From Actinopolymorpha sp. NPDC004070 (GTDB taxonomy: Bacteria > Actinomycetota > Actinomycetes > Propionibacteriales > Actinopolymorphaceae): a DNA stretch of 64,000 nucleotides. Under the pieces are notes generated by a model. The model had not been told where the DNA came from. It saw only the letters and a program-made list of their open reading frames with translations, and did not search any database. The stretch spans positions 279,541-343,540 of the forward strand of contig NZ_JBEXMJ010000002.1 in assembly GCF_040610475.1 (NCBI RefSeq). Direction: 5' to 3'. A program made the position numbers and the translations under genes. Below, piece by piece: positions 24,478-32,793 of the stretch (positions are counted from its first letter, which is position 1; every line of letters starts with the position of its first letter).

Positions 24478-25275
24478 TCAGGACAGCGGGCGGTAGAGGT
24501 CGGCCTGGAACCGGTAGGCGTCCCCGCGGTAGAGCGTGGTGCCGCACAGCACCGGCAGGTCGTCGGTGTCGTAGGCGACCTCGGAGCCGACCAGCACCGG
24601 CGCACCCACCGGCAGGTCGAGCAGCCGGGCCGGCTCCGGTTCGACCGCGTGTGCCTGGACCGTGTAGGAGCTGCGGGCCACCGCCACCCCGCACAGCGTG
24701 TGCAGCGCCTCGTACAGCGACCGGTCGGTCAGGTCCGCCTCGGCAAGCGCGCCGGCCCGGTCACCGGCGAGGACCGTGGTGTCCAGGCAGACGGGTGCGC
24801 CGTCGAGGCCGCGCAGCCGACGGATCTGCAGCACCGTCGCCGACTCGGCCAGCCCCAGCCGCCGCGCCTCCTCGGGCGTGGCCGGACGCGCCTCGGTGCC
24901 CAGCACCCGCGACGTCGGGCGCAGACCGCGCGCCCTGGCCATCTCGGTGAAGCTCTGCAGGACGCTCGGCGGTTCGCCGACCATCCGCCGGGGGACGAAC
25001 CAGCCGCGCTGCGCGGAGCGTTCGAGCTGTCCCTCGCCGGCGAGGCGGGCGAGGGCCTGCCGCAGAGTCATCCGGCTGACGCCGACCTGGGCTGCAAGGT
25101 CACGTTCGCCGGGCAGCCGGGTCCCTTCTGGGTACACACCGCGGCGCAGCGCGTCGGCGAGTTGGGCGTACGCCAGTGCCACCGCGCTGCCGACGGCGGT
25201 GTCGGGATCGGCGGTGTCGGTCTCGGCGGTCGCGCCCGCGGCGGTGTCGACGGCTGGGCGGTCGTTCGTCCTCAT
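24478..25275 (-). CDS. GntR-family regulator with UTRA ligand domain (DasR/NagR-like)
   Basis: A 265-residue regulator of the HutC branch. The winged helix lies at residues ~30-100 (LADALRRGVYPEGTRLPGER, then VSRMTLRQALARLAGEGQLE). The UTRA domain that binds phosphorylated sugars follows (from LRPTSRVLG to the end). It is the last gene of an operon with an amino-sugar kinase, GH4 glycosidase and deaminase, and starts 11 bp after the kinase stop. A sequence matching 13 of 16 bases of the DasR site consensus as recalled lies over the operon promoter, so self-control by an amino-sugar phosphate is likely. ATG 25275 has only a weak ribosome site. Confidence 0.88.
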   Translation of the reverse strand: MRTNDRPAVDTAAGATAETDTADPDTAVGSAVALAYAQLADALRRGVYPEGTRLPGERDLAAQVGVSRMTLRQALARLAGEGQLERSAQRGWFVPRRMVGEPPSVLQSFTEMARARGLRPTSRVLGTEARPATPEEARRLGLAESATVLQIRRLRGLDGAPVCLDTTVLAGDRAGALAEADLTDRSLYEALHTLCGVAVARSSYTVQAHAVEPEPARLLDLPVGAPVLVGSEVAYDTDDLPVLCGTTLYRGDAYRFQADLYRPLS

Positions 25276-25286
25276 CGGCCACTCGC

Positions 25287-26345
25287 TCAGGTGGCCAGGA
25301 ACGCCGGTGGCGGCGCGGTAACCCGCAGCCGTTCGTACACGGCGGGTACGAGCTCGACGCCTGCGTCGGCGAGCGCGTCGAGCACCGCGCCGGACACCGG
25401 GGGCAGAATGGCGAGACGCGGGTGGGCCACCGGGAAGACCCGGCCCAGCGCCTCCAGCAGCGCGGCCGTCACCGGTGAACCCGCCGCACACAGCACCGGT
25501 CCGGCGAGGACGACCGGCACGCCGCGCCCACCGTCCGCACCGTCAGCGTCGACGGCGAAGCCGACCCGCCGGGCGGTGACCCGGGCGTAGTCGGCCAGGT
25601 GCCGACCCTGGTCACGGACCAGCGCCGCGGCCACCTCGTCCCCGCCGACGGCCGCCGCGACCACCTCCCGCGCGGCCGCGGCCTGCCGGGCCCAGCCGTG
25701 CCCGGTCTCCCGGCCCGTGAACGAGTGCAGGAGCGCCTCGACGTCGGTGGCGCCGAAGAACGCCAGCAGCCGTGAGGTCAGCGCCGTCGCCGGGCCGAGG
25801 TCGAGTTCGGCGCGGTAGACCGCTCGCAGCGCGCTCCCCACCAGACCGGAGGCGCCGTGCGCGTCCTGGATCCAGAAGCTCATGCTCCACTCCGTACCCG
25901 TCGGCCCGCGCCCGGCCACCGCCGAGCCGGTACCCGCGATCACGGCCACGCCGGCACCGACAGGATCGAGGCCACCGCCCGCGCCGTCGGCACCGTCCAA
26001 TGCCCCGCACCGGATGGCGGCGAACCCGTCGTTGAGAACCGACGGTGCCAGCAGGCCGGGCAGTCGCCGGGCGAGAGCGTCCATCCAGTACGCGTGGTCC
26101 TCCGGCCAGTCCACCCCGGCCAGCCGGAACGCCGACGCACGGACGTCGTCCTCCCGGGTGCCGGCTGCTGTCAATGCGTCCTTGACAGCAGCGACCACCG
26201 CGTCCACGGCGGCCGCCGCCGACTCCGCGCCGTAGATGTCGCCGTTGCCGGACCGGCCGTACCCGACGACGCGACCGTCCGCGTCGCACACCAGCGCGAC
26301 CGTCTTGCTGTTCCCGGCGTCCACGCCGAGGTGCAGTGGCTCCAT
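25287..26345 (-). CDS. N-acetylglucosamine kinase-like protein (BadF/BadG ATPase family)
   Basis: A 352-residue ASKHA-fold kinase. The phosphate-1 loop is LGVDAGNSKTVALV at the N-terminus, and the adenosine/phosphate-2 region shows VIAGTGSAVAGRGP. The family includes N-acetylglucosamine and glucosamine kinases. It starts at an ATG immediately after the GH4 stop (TAG-ATG) and is followed by the UTRA regulator, so it likely phosphorylates the sugar released by the glycosidase or imported with it. Whether GlcNAc, glucosamine or N-acetylmuramic acid is used is not determined. No transporter is visible in the operon. Confidence 0.85.
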   Translation of the reverse strand: MEPLHLGVDAGNSKTVALVCDADGRVVGYGRSGNGDIYGAESAAAAVDAVVAAVKDALTAAGTREDDVRASAFRLAGVDWPEDHAYWMDALARRLPGLLAPSVLNDGFAAIRCGALDGADGAGGGLDPVGAGVAVIAGTGSAVAGRGPTGTEWSMSFWIQDAHGASGLVGSALRAVYRAELDLGPATALTSRLLAFFGATDVEALLHSFTGRETGHGWARQAAAAREVVAAAVGGDEVAAALVRDQGRHLADYARVTARRVGFAVDADGADGGRGVPVVLAGPVLCAAGSPVTAALLEALGRVFPVAHPRLAILPPVSGAVLDALADAGVELVPAVYERLRVTAPPPAFLAT

Positions 26346-27647
26346 CTACGGAAGCAGCCGCTCGGGCAGGTGGGCCGCGTGGGCGTGGGCCATCTCGGCG
26401 TACAACTCCTCGGCCACCGGCAGCGAGGGAACCAGCGGGTGCGCGGCCAGCGCACGGACCCCGGCGTTCCGGTCGCCTTCCCAGCCGGCCTTGGCGGCCA
26501 GCACCTGGTGCTCGGCCAGGGCCTGGACCAGCCCGCGGACCGCGTGCGGCAGCGGCTGTTGCGGAAGGGCCCGGAAACCTTTCGCGTCCACGTGGGTCGG
26601 CACCTCCACCACGACGTCCTCGTCGAAGCCGGGCAGCACGCCGCCGGTGTTGGGCAGGTTGACCGGGAGCACCTCGCCGGTGTCGTTGTAGAAGGCGTTC
26701 ATCGCGTCGATGGCGAGTTCGAGCTCGTGGATGCCGCCGCGCGAACGCGCCGGGTCGAGCTCGGGCGTCTCCGACGTGGCCTGCTCGGTGTAGTGCTGCC
26801 AGTAGCCCGGCACCTCCGCCACGATGTCCTCCGCGCGGGTGGTCGGCTTGCCCTGCAGGTGCCGCAGCACCTCGTCGCGGAAGTAGTAGTTGAGGAAGTA
26901 GTACGACGGCACCGACTCCATCGTGACCGCGAGCCGCAGCAGCCGCCTGGTGTCCGCGCTCACGCTCGGATCGTCGCGGCGCGCCTCGTAGGCGTCGCGC
27001 AGCAGCGGGATCAGGTCCTTGCCCTCGTAGGTGTGCTCGGTGCTCCAGCAGTTGTGGTTGATGCCCGACATCGTGGTCCTGACGAGGTCGGGGTCCAGGC
27101 CCGCTCCCTCGGCGACGATGCGCGGGAAGATGATCGGGCCCTCGCACAGCGAAACGATCGGGATGTCGGTGTAGCTCGTCATCGCCTGCGCGACGATGTT
27201 GACCGGGTTGGTGTAGTTGAAGATCCTGGCGTTCGGGGCCACAGCGGCGAGGTCGTCGGCGACGGCCTTCATCACCGCGATCGACCGCAGCGCCATGAAG
27301 AAGCCCCCGGGTCCCTGCGTCTCCTGGCCGATCACGCCGTGCTTGAGGGGGATGCGCTCGTCGAGGGCGCGAGCCTCGAAGCCGCCGGGCCGGAAGCTGG
27401 AGAGTACGGCGTCGCAGTCGCGCAGGCCCTCGCGCCGGTCAGTGGTGGCGGTGATGGTGAGGTCGAGCCCGGCGTTGCGTGCCATCCGCTCCGCCAGCTT
27501 CTTGATCAGGGCCAGCCGGTCGGCGTCCAGGTCGATGAGGACGACCTCGGACCCGTCGAACTCCGCGCCGTGGTGCACGAACGACGCCATCGTCCCGGCG
27601 GCGCGTGTCGAGCCGCCACCGAGGTAGGCAAGTTTGATCCGGGCCAT
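26346..27647 (-). CDS. family 4 glycoside hydrolase (6-phospho-beta-glucosidase type)
   Basis: A 433-residue GH4 enzyme, the class that cleaves glycosides by an NAD-dependent oxidation/elimination mechanism with Mn(II). The Rossmann motif is LAYLGGGSTR at the N-terminus. Metal ligands are probably the Cys in SLCEGP (about residue 167) and His in SGINHNCW. ATG 27647 follows GGAGG. Within an amino-sugar operon the substrate may be a beta-linked GlcNAc or GlcN disaccharide, perhaps phosphorylated; the usual GH4 annotation of phospho-beta-glucosidase may therefore be misleading. Confidence 0.9.
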   Translation of the reverse strand: MARIKLAYLGGGSTRAAGTMASFVHHGAEFDGSEVVLIDLDADRLALIKKLAERMARNAGLDLTITATTDRREGLRDCDAVLSSFRPGGFEARALDERIPLKHGVIGQETQGPGGFFMALRSIAVMKAVADDLAAVAPNARIFNYTNPVNIVAQAMTSYTDIPIVSLCEGPIIFPRIVAEGAGLDPDLVRTTMSGINHNCWSTEHTYEGKDLIPLLRDAYEARRDDPSVSADTRRLLRLAVTMESVPSYYFLNYYFRDEVLRHLQGKPTTRAEDIVAEVPGYWQHYTEQATSETPELDPARSRGGIHELELAIDAMNAFYNDTGEVLPVNLPNTGGVLPGFDEDVVVEVPTHVDAKGFRALPQQPLPHAVRGLVQALAEHQVLAAKAGWEGDRNAGVRALAAHPLVPSLPVAEELYAEMAHAHAAHLPERLLP

Positions 27648-27743
27648 CAGTGGTCCTCCGAGCTCTTTGGCTGTCAGGGTCTCGTGTGCGGGCGGGGTGT
27701 TCGTGGTGTCAAGGTGTGCTTGGCGGCGAGTCGTGCACGGATG

Positions 27744-28613
27744 TCAACCCGAGGTTGCGGGATTGCCATGGCGCCGGTCCGCGCGGCTGATCAGCGGATG
27801 CGTGGGGTCACCGCGGCCGAGCCCGACGGCGGCAGCCTGGTCGACGTAGAGACCGGGACGGGCACACTCGCTGACGATCGTCGCCGGCCACGCCGGGTCG
27901 TAGTGGTCGGCGGCGGCCACCTGGGCGGCGGCCCGCGCCTTGTCCGCGCCGTGCACCACCATGACCGCCCGGCGGGCCTGCTTGCGAATGGTGGCCACGC
28001 CGACACCGACGCCGTGGGTCGGCACCCGGTCGAGGATGCGCAGATGCGGGAACGTCACCAGGTTGTCCTGCCGAGTGCTCCGAGCGAGGGGCACGATCCG
28101 GGTCTGCGCGTCTGCGGGAGTTCCAGGCGGGTTGAACGCCACGTGCCCGTCGGAGGCGCCGGAGGCGAGGACGAACAGGTCGATGCCACCGGCGGCGGCG
28201 AGTTGCCGGTCGTACGCGGCGGGGTCGGCCGGGTCGGGCACCCACAGGTGCTCCTCCTGCACGCCCCGGCCCGGGCCGGCGGCGGCGGACAGCGGGGCCG
28301 CGATCAGGTCCCGGCCGAAGCCACGGCAACTGTGGGCGAGGTGGTCGGCGACACACACGAACGAGCCGGGCGCGGGGCCGGCCTCGACGTACTCGTCCAT
28401 CATCACGATCACCAGGCCGGACAGGTCCATCCGCCGGATGCGCACCTGGTCGGCGAGCGCCGCGTAGGTCGTCATCGGGCTGCGACCGCCGGGGCAGCCG
28501 AGGAGATAGCGCCGGCCGCGGGAGTTCGCCGCCTCGATGCCGTCGGCGATCTCGGCCGCGAGTGCCCGGCCGAGTGTGTCGGCGTCGGTGAACAGCGTCG
28601 GCCGGATCCGCAC
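27744..28613 (-). CDS. glucosamine-6-phosphate deaminase-like sugar isomerase
   Basis: A 289-residue NagB/RpiA-fold protein. Family features include LLGCPGGRSPMTTYAAL (phosphate loop), MMDEYV with the catalytic Asp, and SGASDGHVAFNPPGTP, corresponding to the GEDGHIGFNEPGS of NagB. It would convert glucosamine-6-phosphate to fructose-6-phosphate plus ammonia, closing the amino-sugar route into glycolysis. Changes around the second motif mean it may act on a related sugar phosphate. GTG 28613 is chosen because it follows a GGGGTGG; a longer in-frame start (28697) would overlap the promoter. First gene of the operon. Confidence 0.82.
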   Translation of the reverse strand: MRIRPTLFTDADTLGRALAAEIADGIEAANSRGRRYLLGCPGGRSPMTTYAALADQVRIRRMDLSGLVIVMMDEYVEAGPAPGSFVCVADHLAHSCRGFGRDLIAAPLSAAAGPGRGVQEEHLWVPDPADPAAYDRQLAAAGGIDLFVLASGASDGHVAFNPPGTPADAQTRIVPLARSTRQDNLVTFPHLRILDRVPTHGVGVGVATIRKQARRAVMVVHGADKARAAAQVAAADHYDPAWPATIVSECARPGLYVDQAAAVGLGRGDPTHPLISRADRRHGNPATSG

Positions 28614-28681
28614 GACCCACCACCCCTCTCGGCTTCTCACGCCTCGGCTTCTCGTACCGCCAGGTTGCGCCTGCCGCTCGG

Positions 28682-28712
28682 ACCCTATTTGGTCCAACTG
28701 GTCTATTCAAGT
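28682..28712 (-). promoter_or_regulatory. amino-sugar operon promoter with DasR-like operator
   Basis: On the minus strand TTGAAT (28710-28705), a 17-bp spacer and TAGGGT (28687-28682) make a good -35/-10 pair. ACTGGTCTATTCAAGT (28697-28712) overlaps the -35 and matches 13 of 16 positions of the DasR/NagR palindrome ACTGGTCTAGACCAGT as remembered. The operon's own GntR/UTRA protein is the likely binder. A second GGACC...GGTCC inverted repeat flanks the -10. Confidence 0.7.
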
Positions 28713-28794
28713 CGAGCCGGGTGAGAAGGGGCGCTTCGGTCACCAGTGGATCCGGTGATTACCGGCAACGGGAACGCCCACGGACACTGGAGAG

Positions 28795-29193
28795 GTGCGG
28801 CTGATCCTGAACCTCGTCTGGCTGATCTTCGGCGGACTGTGGCTGGCTCTCGGGTACGCCGTCGTCGGAGTCGTGCTGTGCATCCTGATCATCACCATCC
28901 CGTTCGGTATCGCGGCGTTCCGGATGGCGAACTACACGCTCTGGCCCTTCGGCCGCACACTCGTGGACAAGCCGGACGCGGGAGCCGGATCGCTGATCGG
29001 CAACGTGCTCTGGCTGATCCTCGCCGGCTGGTGGCTGGCGCTCGCCCACATCGTCGCCGGCGTCACGCAGTGCCTCACCATCATCGGGATTCCGCTCGGG
29101 CTGGCGAACTTCAAGTTGGTCCCGATCTCGCTCTTCCCGATGGGCAAGCAGATCGTGGACGTCGACGACCCGATGGCGTTCACCAAGCGCTGA
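28795..29193 (+). CDS. YccF-domain inner membrane protein
   Basis: A 132-residue membrane protein made of two similar YccF halves, each with a hydrophobic pair of helices (ILNLVWLIFGGLWLALGYAV and LIGNVLWLILAGWWLALAHI) followed by the conserved IPFGIAAFRMANYTLWPFGR and IPLGLANFKLVPISLFPMGK blocks. Internal duplication is obvious by eye. Function is unknown; E. coli YccF is an uncharacterised inner-membrane protein. GTG 28795 is immediately preceded by GGAGAG. It is divergent from the amino-sugar operon. Confidence 0.88.
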   Translation: MRLILNLVWLIFGGLWLALGYAVVGVVLCILIITIPFGIAAFRMANYTLWPFGRTLVDKPDAGAGSLIGNVLWLILAGWWLALAHIVAGVTQCLTIIGIPLGLANFKLVPISLFPMGKQIVDVDDPMAFTKR

Positions 29194-29323
29194 GGCCGGT
29201 GATGCGGGTACTGCCGGTACTTGCCGGTACTTGGTGGGGGTACGGATGACCTCTACGCGCCGTCGGACCCGGCTGGTAGCTTCCGGCACCACACCTCCAG
29301 CGACCAGACCCCCCGGAGTTCCT

Positions 29324-29704
29324 TTGCCCACTCGCGTCCGCACGTTCTCCATCGACTGCAACGACCCGTACACACTCGCCCAGTTCTGGAGCAAGCTCCT
29401 CGACGCCCCGCTCGGCGAGGACGACTTCCCCGGCGACCCCGAGGTCCTGGTGCAGCTGCCCGAGGGGCCGCCGCTGCTGTTCCTTCAGGTGCCCGAGCCG
29501 AAGACGGTGAAGAACCGCATGCACATGTGCCTCGAGCCGCAAACCACCCGCGACGTCGAGGTCGAACGCGTCCTCGAGCTCGGCGGCACCATCTTCGACG
29601 ACCGGCGCAACCCCGACGGCACCGGCTGGGTGGTCTTCACCGACCCCGAGGGCAACGAGTTCTGCGTTCTGCGCAGCCAGGCCGAGCGCGCGGCGACCTC
29701 CTGA
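29324..29704 (+). CDS. VOC-family (glyoxalase-like) protein
   Basis: A 126-residue protein of the vicinal oxygen chelate superfamily, glyoxalase_6 type. It has two beta-alpha-beta-beta-beta modules, the first opening VRTFSIDCNDPYTLAQFWSK and the last with GWVVFTDPEGNEFCVL, which holds the usual terminal Glu. Substrate unknown; relatives include dehydratases of pterin type and drug-binding proteins. The start is uncertain: TTG 29324 follows GGAG and gives the natural family N-terminus, while an in-frame ATG at 29231/29246 would add a disordered 26-31 residues. Confidence 0.75.
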   Translation: MPTRVRTFSIDCNDPYTLAQFWSKLLDAPLGEDDFPGDPEVLVQLPEGPPLLFLQVPEPKTVKNRMHMCLEPQTTRDVEVERVLELGGTIFDDRRNPDGTGWVVFTDPEGNEFCVLRSQAERAATS

Positions 29705-29742
29705 CCGAGGTGCTTTGCGCAGTCCACACGCCGGAACACCAC

Positions 29743-29784
29743 CACCAGGACCCGCAGCACCAGGACCCGCAGCACCAGGACCCG
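29743..29784. repeat. 15-bp tandem repeat, 2.8 copies
   Basis: CACCAGGACCCGCAG occurs at 29743-29757 and 29758-29772, followed by a 12-base partial copy. It lies between the convergent VOC and dnaB genes. Simple slippage repeat; no spacers, so not CRISPR. Confidence 0.85.
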
Positions 29785-29839
29785 TCCTGTGAGTCCTGAT
29801 TTCAGTCGGTGGCCGCGTGTGAGCAGGTGACCGACAGGA

Positions 29840-32254
29840 TCAGCCCTGGGCCATGTCGACGAAGCGGGAGTAGTGGCCCTGGAAGGCGACGGTGATGTTG
29901 GCGGTGGGGCCGTTGCGGTGCTTGGCGACGATGAAGTCGGCCTCGCCGGGACGGGACGACTCGCGTTCGTAGGCGTCCTCGCGGTGCAGCAGGATCACCA
30001 TGTCCGCGTCCTGCTCGATGCTGTTGTGGACCGCGACCCCGTCCGCCACGAAGTTGTGCGTGCCCAGCACCGTCGCGTCGTAGACCTCCTGCTCACCGAG
30101 GCTCTCGACGGACACCACGGTGTCCCACAGCACGTCGTTGGTGGCGAGGACGTCCAGGTCGGCGCAGTCCAGCACCGAGGCGACCTTGGCAAGCCGGGTA
30201 CGGCTCGGTGCGTGCTTCCACATCGTGGAGCCGGAGAAGCTGGGGCCCATCGCCGCCGCGAACTGGCGGTGGCTCACCTTCCGCTCGGCGAGCACCTCGC
30301 GGACCCGGTCCCACACGTCCTTGGGCACGGTGTCGACATTCGGGTTGGCGGTGACGGCGCGAAGTGCGGGCAGCACCTCGGCGGCAACCGCACCACGTGC
30401 GCCATGCACCCCGACGTCCTCGACGAACCGGAGCTGGTTCTCCGCACCCACCACATGTACGTGGTAGGAGTCCCGGTACCCCTCCTTGCGGACGGTCCTG
30501 ATCCGGGTGAACACGTTGAACCGCAACAACAGCCGGGCAACGTCGTCCGCCAACCGGCGGCTGGTCGTCGCGTAGTAGATCCGCACCTGACCGGCGGCGT
30601 CCCGGTGCACGCACCCGTCGGTCGACCACAGGTGCCGCAGGAACAGCCCGATCTGCCGCTTCGGCAGCGAGTACACACCGGCCGGCACGAACTTCTCGTG
30701 CGAGCCGTCGCCGAGCAGGTGGGCGAGCGTGGCGACCTCGTCGTCGCCCCGCGGGGTGATCTGCAGCGGCGGCGGGACGTGGCGCGCGACGGCGAGGCGG
30801 GCACCCGAAGCGATCTCACGAAGCGCCTTCCAGCCGTCGTAGGTGAGGAAGGGGTGGTTGCCCGTGGCCTTGATCTCCCGGCCCGACGCGAGACGGAGCC
30901 GGAACACCTCCTTCACCCCGCTGGAGAAGACGTGGGTCATCGTGCGCGGCACCAGCTTCAGGCGCTCGTCCAGGGACCAGACCGGCACGTCACGAGCACC
31001 GGAGGCCAGCAACTCCCCCAGCGCCACCTCCTGCCCGGTGTCCGCCCGCAGCACCCGGGTGTCAGCGGTGAGGCAGCCGGACTCGCGAAGGTCGGAGAGC
31101 ATCGGGCGCTTGTCGGTGCGCTGCTCGGGACCACGGTTGAGCTGGGACAGCGCGACGACCGGGACGCCGAGCTCCTTGGCCAGCAGCTTGAGGTTTCGGG
31201 AGAACTCCGCGACCTCCACCTGCCGGCTCTCCACCCGCTTGCCGGACGTCATCAGCTGGATGTAGTCGAGGACGATCAGCCGCAGGTCGTTGCGCTGGCG
31301 CAGCCGCCGGCACTTGGCCCGGATCTCCATCAGCGTCATGTTGGGCGAGTCGTCGATGAAGAGCGGGGCGCCGGAGACCTCGCCCATCCGCCGCGCCATC
31401 CGCGCCCAGTCGTCGTCGGTCATGCTGCCCTGCCGCATGTGGTGCAGCGGGACCCGCGCCTCCGCCGACAGCAGCCGCATGGTGATCTCGGTACGGCTCA
31501 TCTCCAACGAGAAGATCACCGACGCCAGGCCGTGCTTGACCGACGCCGCCCGGGCGAAGTCGAGAGCCAGCGCGCTCTTGCCCACACCGGGGCGGGCGGC
31601 CACGACGATCAGCTGGCCGGGGTGCAGCCCGTTGGTCAGCGCGTCCAGGTCGGTGAAGCCGGTGGGGACGCCGACCATCTGGCCGCCGCGGGAGCCGATC
31701 GCCTCGATCTCGTCGAGGGCGGACTCCATGATCTCGCCGAGGACGGCGTAGTCCTCGCTGCTGCGCTTGTCGGTGACGCTGTAGATCTCCGCCTGCGCCC
31801 GGTCGACCACGTCGTCGACGTCACCGTCGCCGGCGTACCCGATCTGGGTGATCTTGGTGCCCGCCTCGACCAGCCGGCGCAGGATCGCCTTCTCCCGCAC
31901 GATCACCGCGTAGTAGCCGGCGTTGGCCGCCGACGGCACCGACGCGATCAGGGTGTGGAGGTAAGGAGCGCCGCCGATGCGGGCCAGCTCGCCCTTGCGC
32001 TGCAACTCCGCCGCCACGGTCACCGCGTCGGCGGGCTCACCCCGGCCGTAGAGGTCGAGCACCGCCTCGTAGACGGTCTCGTGCGCGGGACGGTAGAAGT
32101 CGGGACCGCGGATCTCCTCCACCACATCGGCGATGGCGTCCTTGGACAGCAGCATGCTGCCCAGAACGCACTGCTCCGCGGCGATGTCCTGCGGCGGCAT
32201 CCGGTCGGGGGCACCCTCGACCGCGCGCGGGACAGGGAACTCACTGACACTCAC
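29840..32254 (-). CDS. dnaB: replicative DNA helicase DnaB with embedded intein
   Basis: An 804-residue precursor. Removing a 351-residue intein leaves a 453-residue helicase of normal size. The N-terminal domain (residues ~20-125) binds primase; the RecA-like domain has Walker A RPGVGKSALA and Walker B LIVLDYIQLM, then VVALSQLNRGPEQRTDKRP. The intein interrupts the chain after DLRESG, before SIEQDADMV, a well-known DnaB insertion site in the ATPase core; splicing is needed for activity. A GTG start at 32254 follows GGAGG. The gene runs in the same direction as rpsF-ssb-rpsR-rplI but is separated from them by the oppositely oriented MATE gene, unlike the compact order in many actinobacteria. 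Confidence 0.96.
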   Translation of the reverse strand: MSVSEFPVPRAVEGAPDRMPPQDIAAEQCVLGSMLLSKDAIADVVEEIRGPDFYRPAHETVYEAVLDLYGRGEPADAVTVAAELQRKGELARIGGAPYLHTLIASVPSAANAGYYAVIVREKAILRRLVEAGTKITQIGYAGDGDVDDVVDRAQAEIYSVTDKRSSEDYAVLGEIMESALDEIEAIGSRGGQMVGVPTGFTDLDALTNGLHPGQLIVVAARPGVGKSALALDFARAASVKHGLASVIFSLEMSRTEITMRLLSAEARVPLHHMRQGSMTDDDWARMARRMGEVSGAPLFIDDSPNMTLMEIRAKCRRLRQRNDLRLIVLDYIQLMTSGKRVESRQVEVAEFSRNLKLLAKELGVPVVALSQLNRGPEQRTDKRPMLSDLRESGCLTADTRVLRADTGQEVALGELLASGARDVPVWSLDERLKLVPRTMTHVFSSGVKEVFRLRLASGREIKATGNHPFLTYDGWKALREIASGARLAVARHVPPPLQITPRGDDEVATLAHLLGDGSHEKFVPAGVYSLPKRQIGLFLRHLWSTDGCVHRDAAGQVRIYYATTSRRLADDVARLLLRFNVFTRIRTVRKEGYRDSYHVHVVGAENQLRFVEDVGVHGARGAVAAEVLPALRAVTANPNVDTVPKDVWDRVREVLAERKVSHRQFAAAMGPSFSGSTMWKHAPSRTRLAKVASVLDCADLDVLATNDVLWDTVVSVESLGEQEVYDATVLGTHNFVADGVAVHNSIEQDADMVILLHREDAYERESSRPGEADFIVAKHRNGPTANITVAFQGHYSRFVDMAQG
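30023..31075 (-). mobile_element. DnaB intein with shortened LAGLIDADG endonuclease domain
   Basis: A 351-residue protein-splicing element. Splicing blocks are complete: Cys1 in CLTADTRV, block B TGNHP (intein residues 71-75), block F VYDATVLGTHNFVADG (331-346) and terminal VAVHN with Ser as the next extein residue. Two endonuclease motifs remain, LAHLLGDGS (118-125) and LRHLWSTDGC (146-155), but they lie only ~30 residues apart, whereas DOD endonucleases normally have ~90-100 between them. The block-C GDG runs straight into SHEKFVP, implying deletion of about 65-75 residues (near 30703). Splicing should work; homing is probably lost. Confidence 0.88.
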
Positions 32255-32793
32255 TGCCGCACTACCTCCGACGCTCCACCCGTGACGAACACCTGTGCGA
32301 CAGTTCTAGCGGCGACCACCGACAACGCCGACAAGCGGCGCGAACGGACAGGGTTCGACGTGAGAGGCGACCGTACGCCGTGCAGGGCGGTGAACGGCAA
32401 CTCTGTCGTACACAGGGGCTGTGGGTAGCCGGGGGATTGCCTGGGGATTCACTGTGCACAGCCTGGGGATTTCTCTGTGGAGAAAATCTCGGGCGACCGG
32501 CGATCAGGCGGTTCGCCTGCGCGTTCGGCATCCCCACGCTGTGGACACGACGTGTGTCCGGAGAAAGTGCCCGGCAATTGCTTGCCCGGGCGTGTCGTCC
32601 ACACCGGGCGTGCCGCGGCCGCGGCGGTCGGGAACGCGGTCCGCCCGGGGCCGACGACGGACCACGCTCGCGCCGACCGCATCATAGGGAGGGCCACCCC
32701 CACCCGAGCCCGCCCGATTCGCGACTCCTGCCCCGGCTCCACCCGGACCCCGTCCGGGACCGAGCCGTGGCGTCTTTCGGAGGTACCCCGCCC
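32255..32793. promoter_or_regulatory. 539-bp dnaB/MATE intergenic region with phased repeats and DnaA-like boxes
   Basis: No gene is convincing here. GGGGATT occurs at 32432, 32443 and 32465, spaced 11 and 22 bp, so all three face the same side of the helix; a perfect CTGTGCACAG palindrome (32452-32461) sits between the last two. Sites one mismatch from a DnaA box are TGTGGAGAA (32476-32484), TGTGGACAC (32540-32548) and TCGTCCACA (32595-32603). The region may control dnaB. It lies upstream of both flanking genes. Confidence 0.5.

Noticed and set aside
25857..28724. Long plus-strand frame opposite the amino-sugar operon
   Set aside because: Spans three well-supported minus-strand genes and has no protein features.
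29743..29784. Possible CRISPR array
   Set aside because: Units are directly tandem, 15 bp and without spacers.
29873..32428. Long plus-strand frame opposite dnaB
   Set aside because: Antisense shadow; the minus frame is an unmistakable DnaB with intein.
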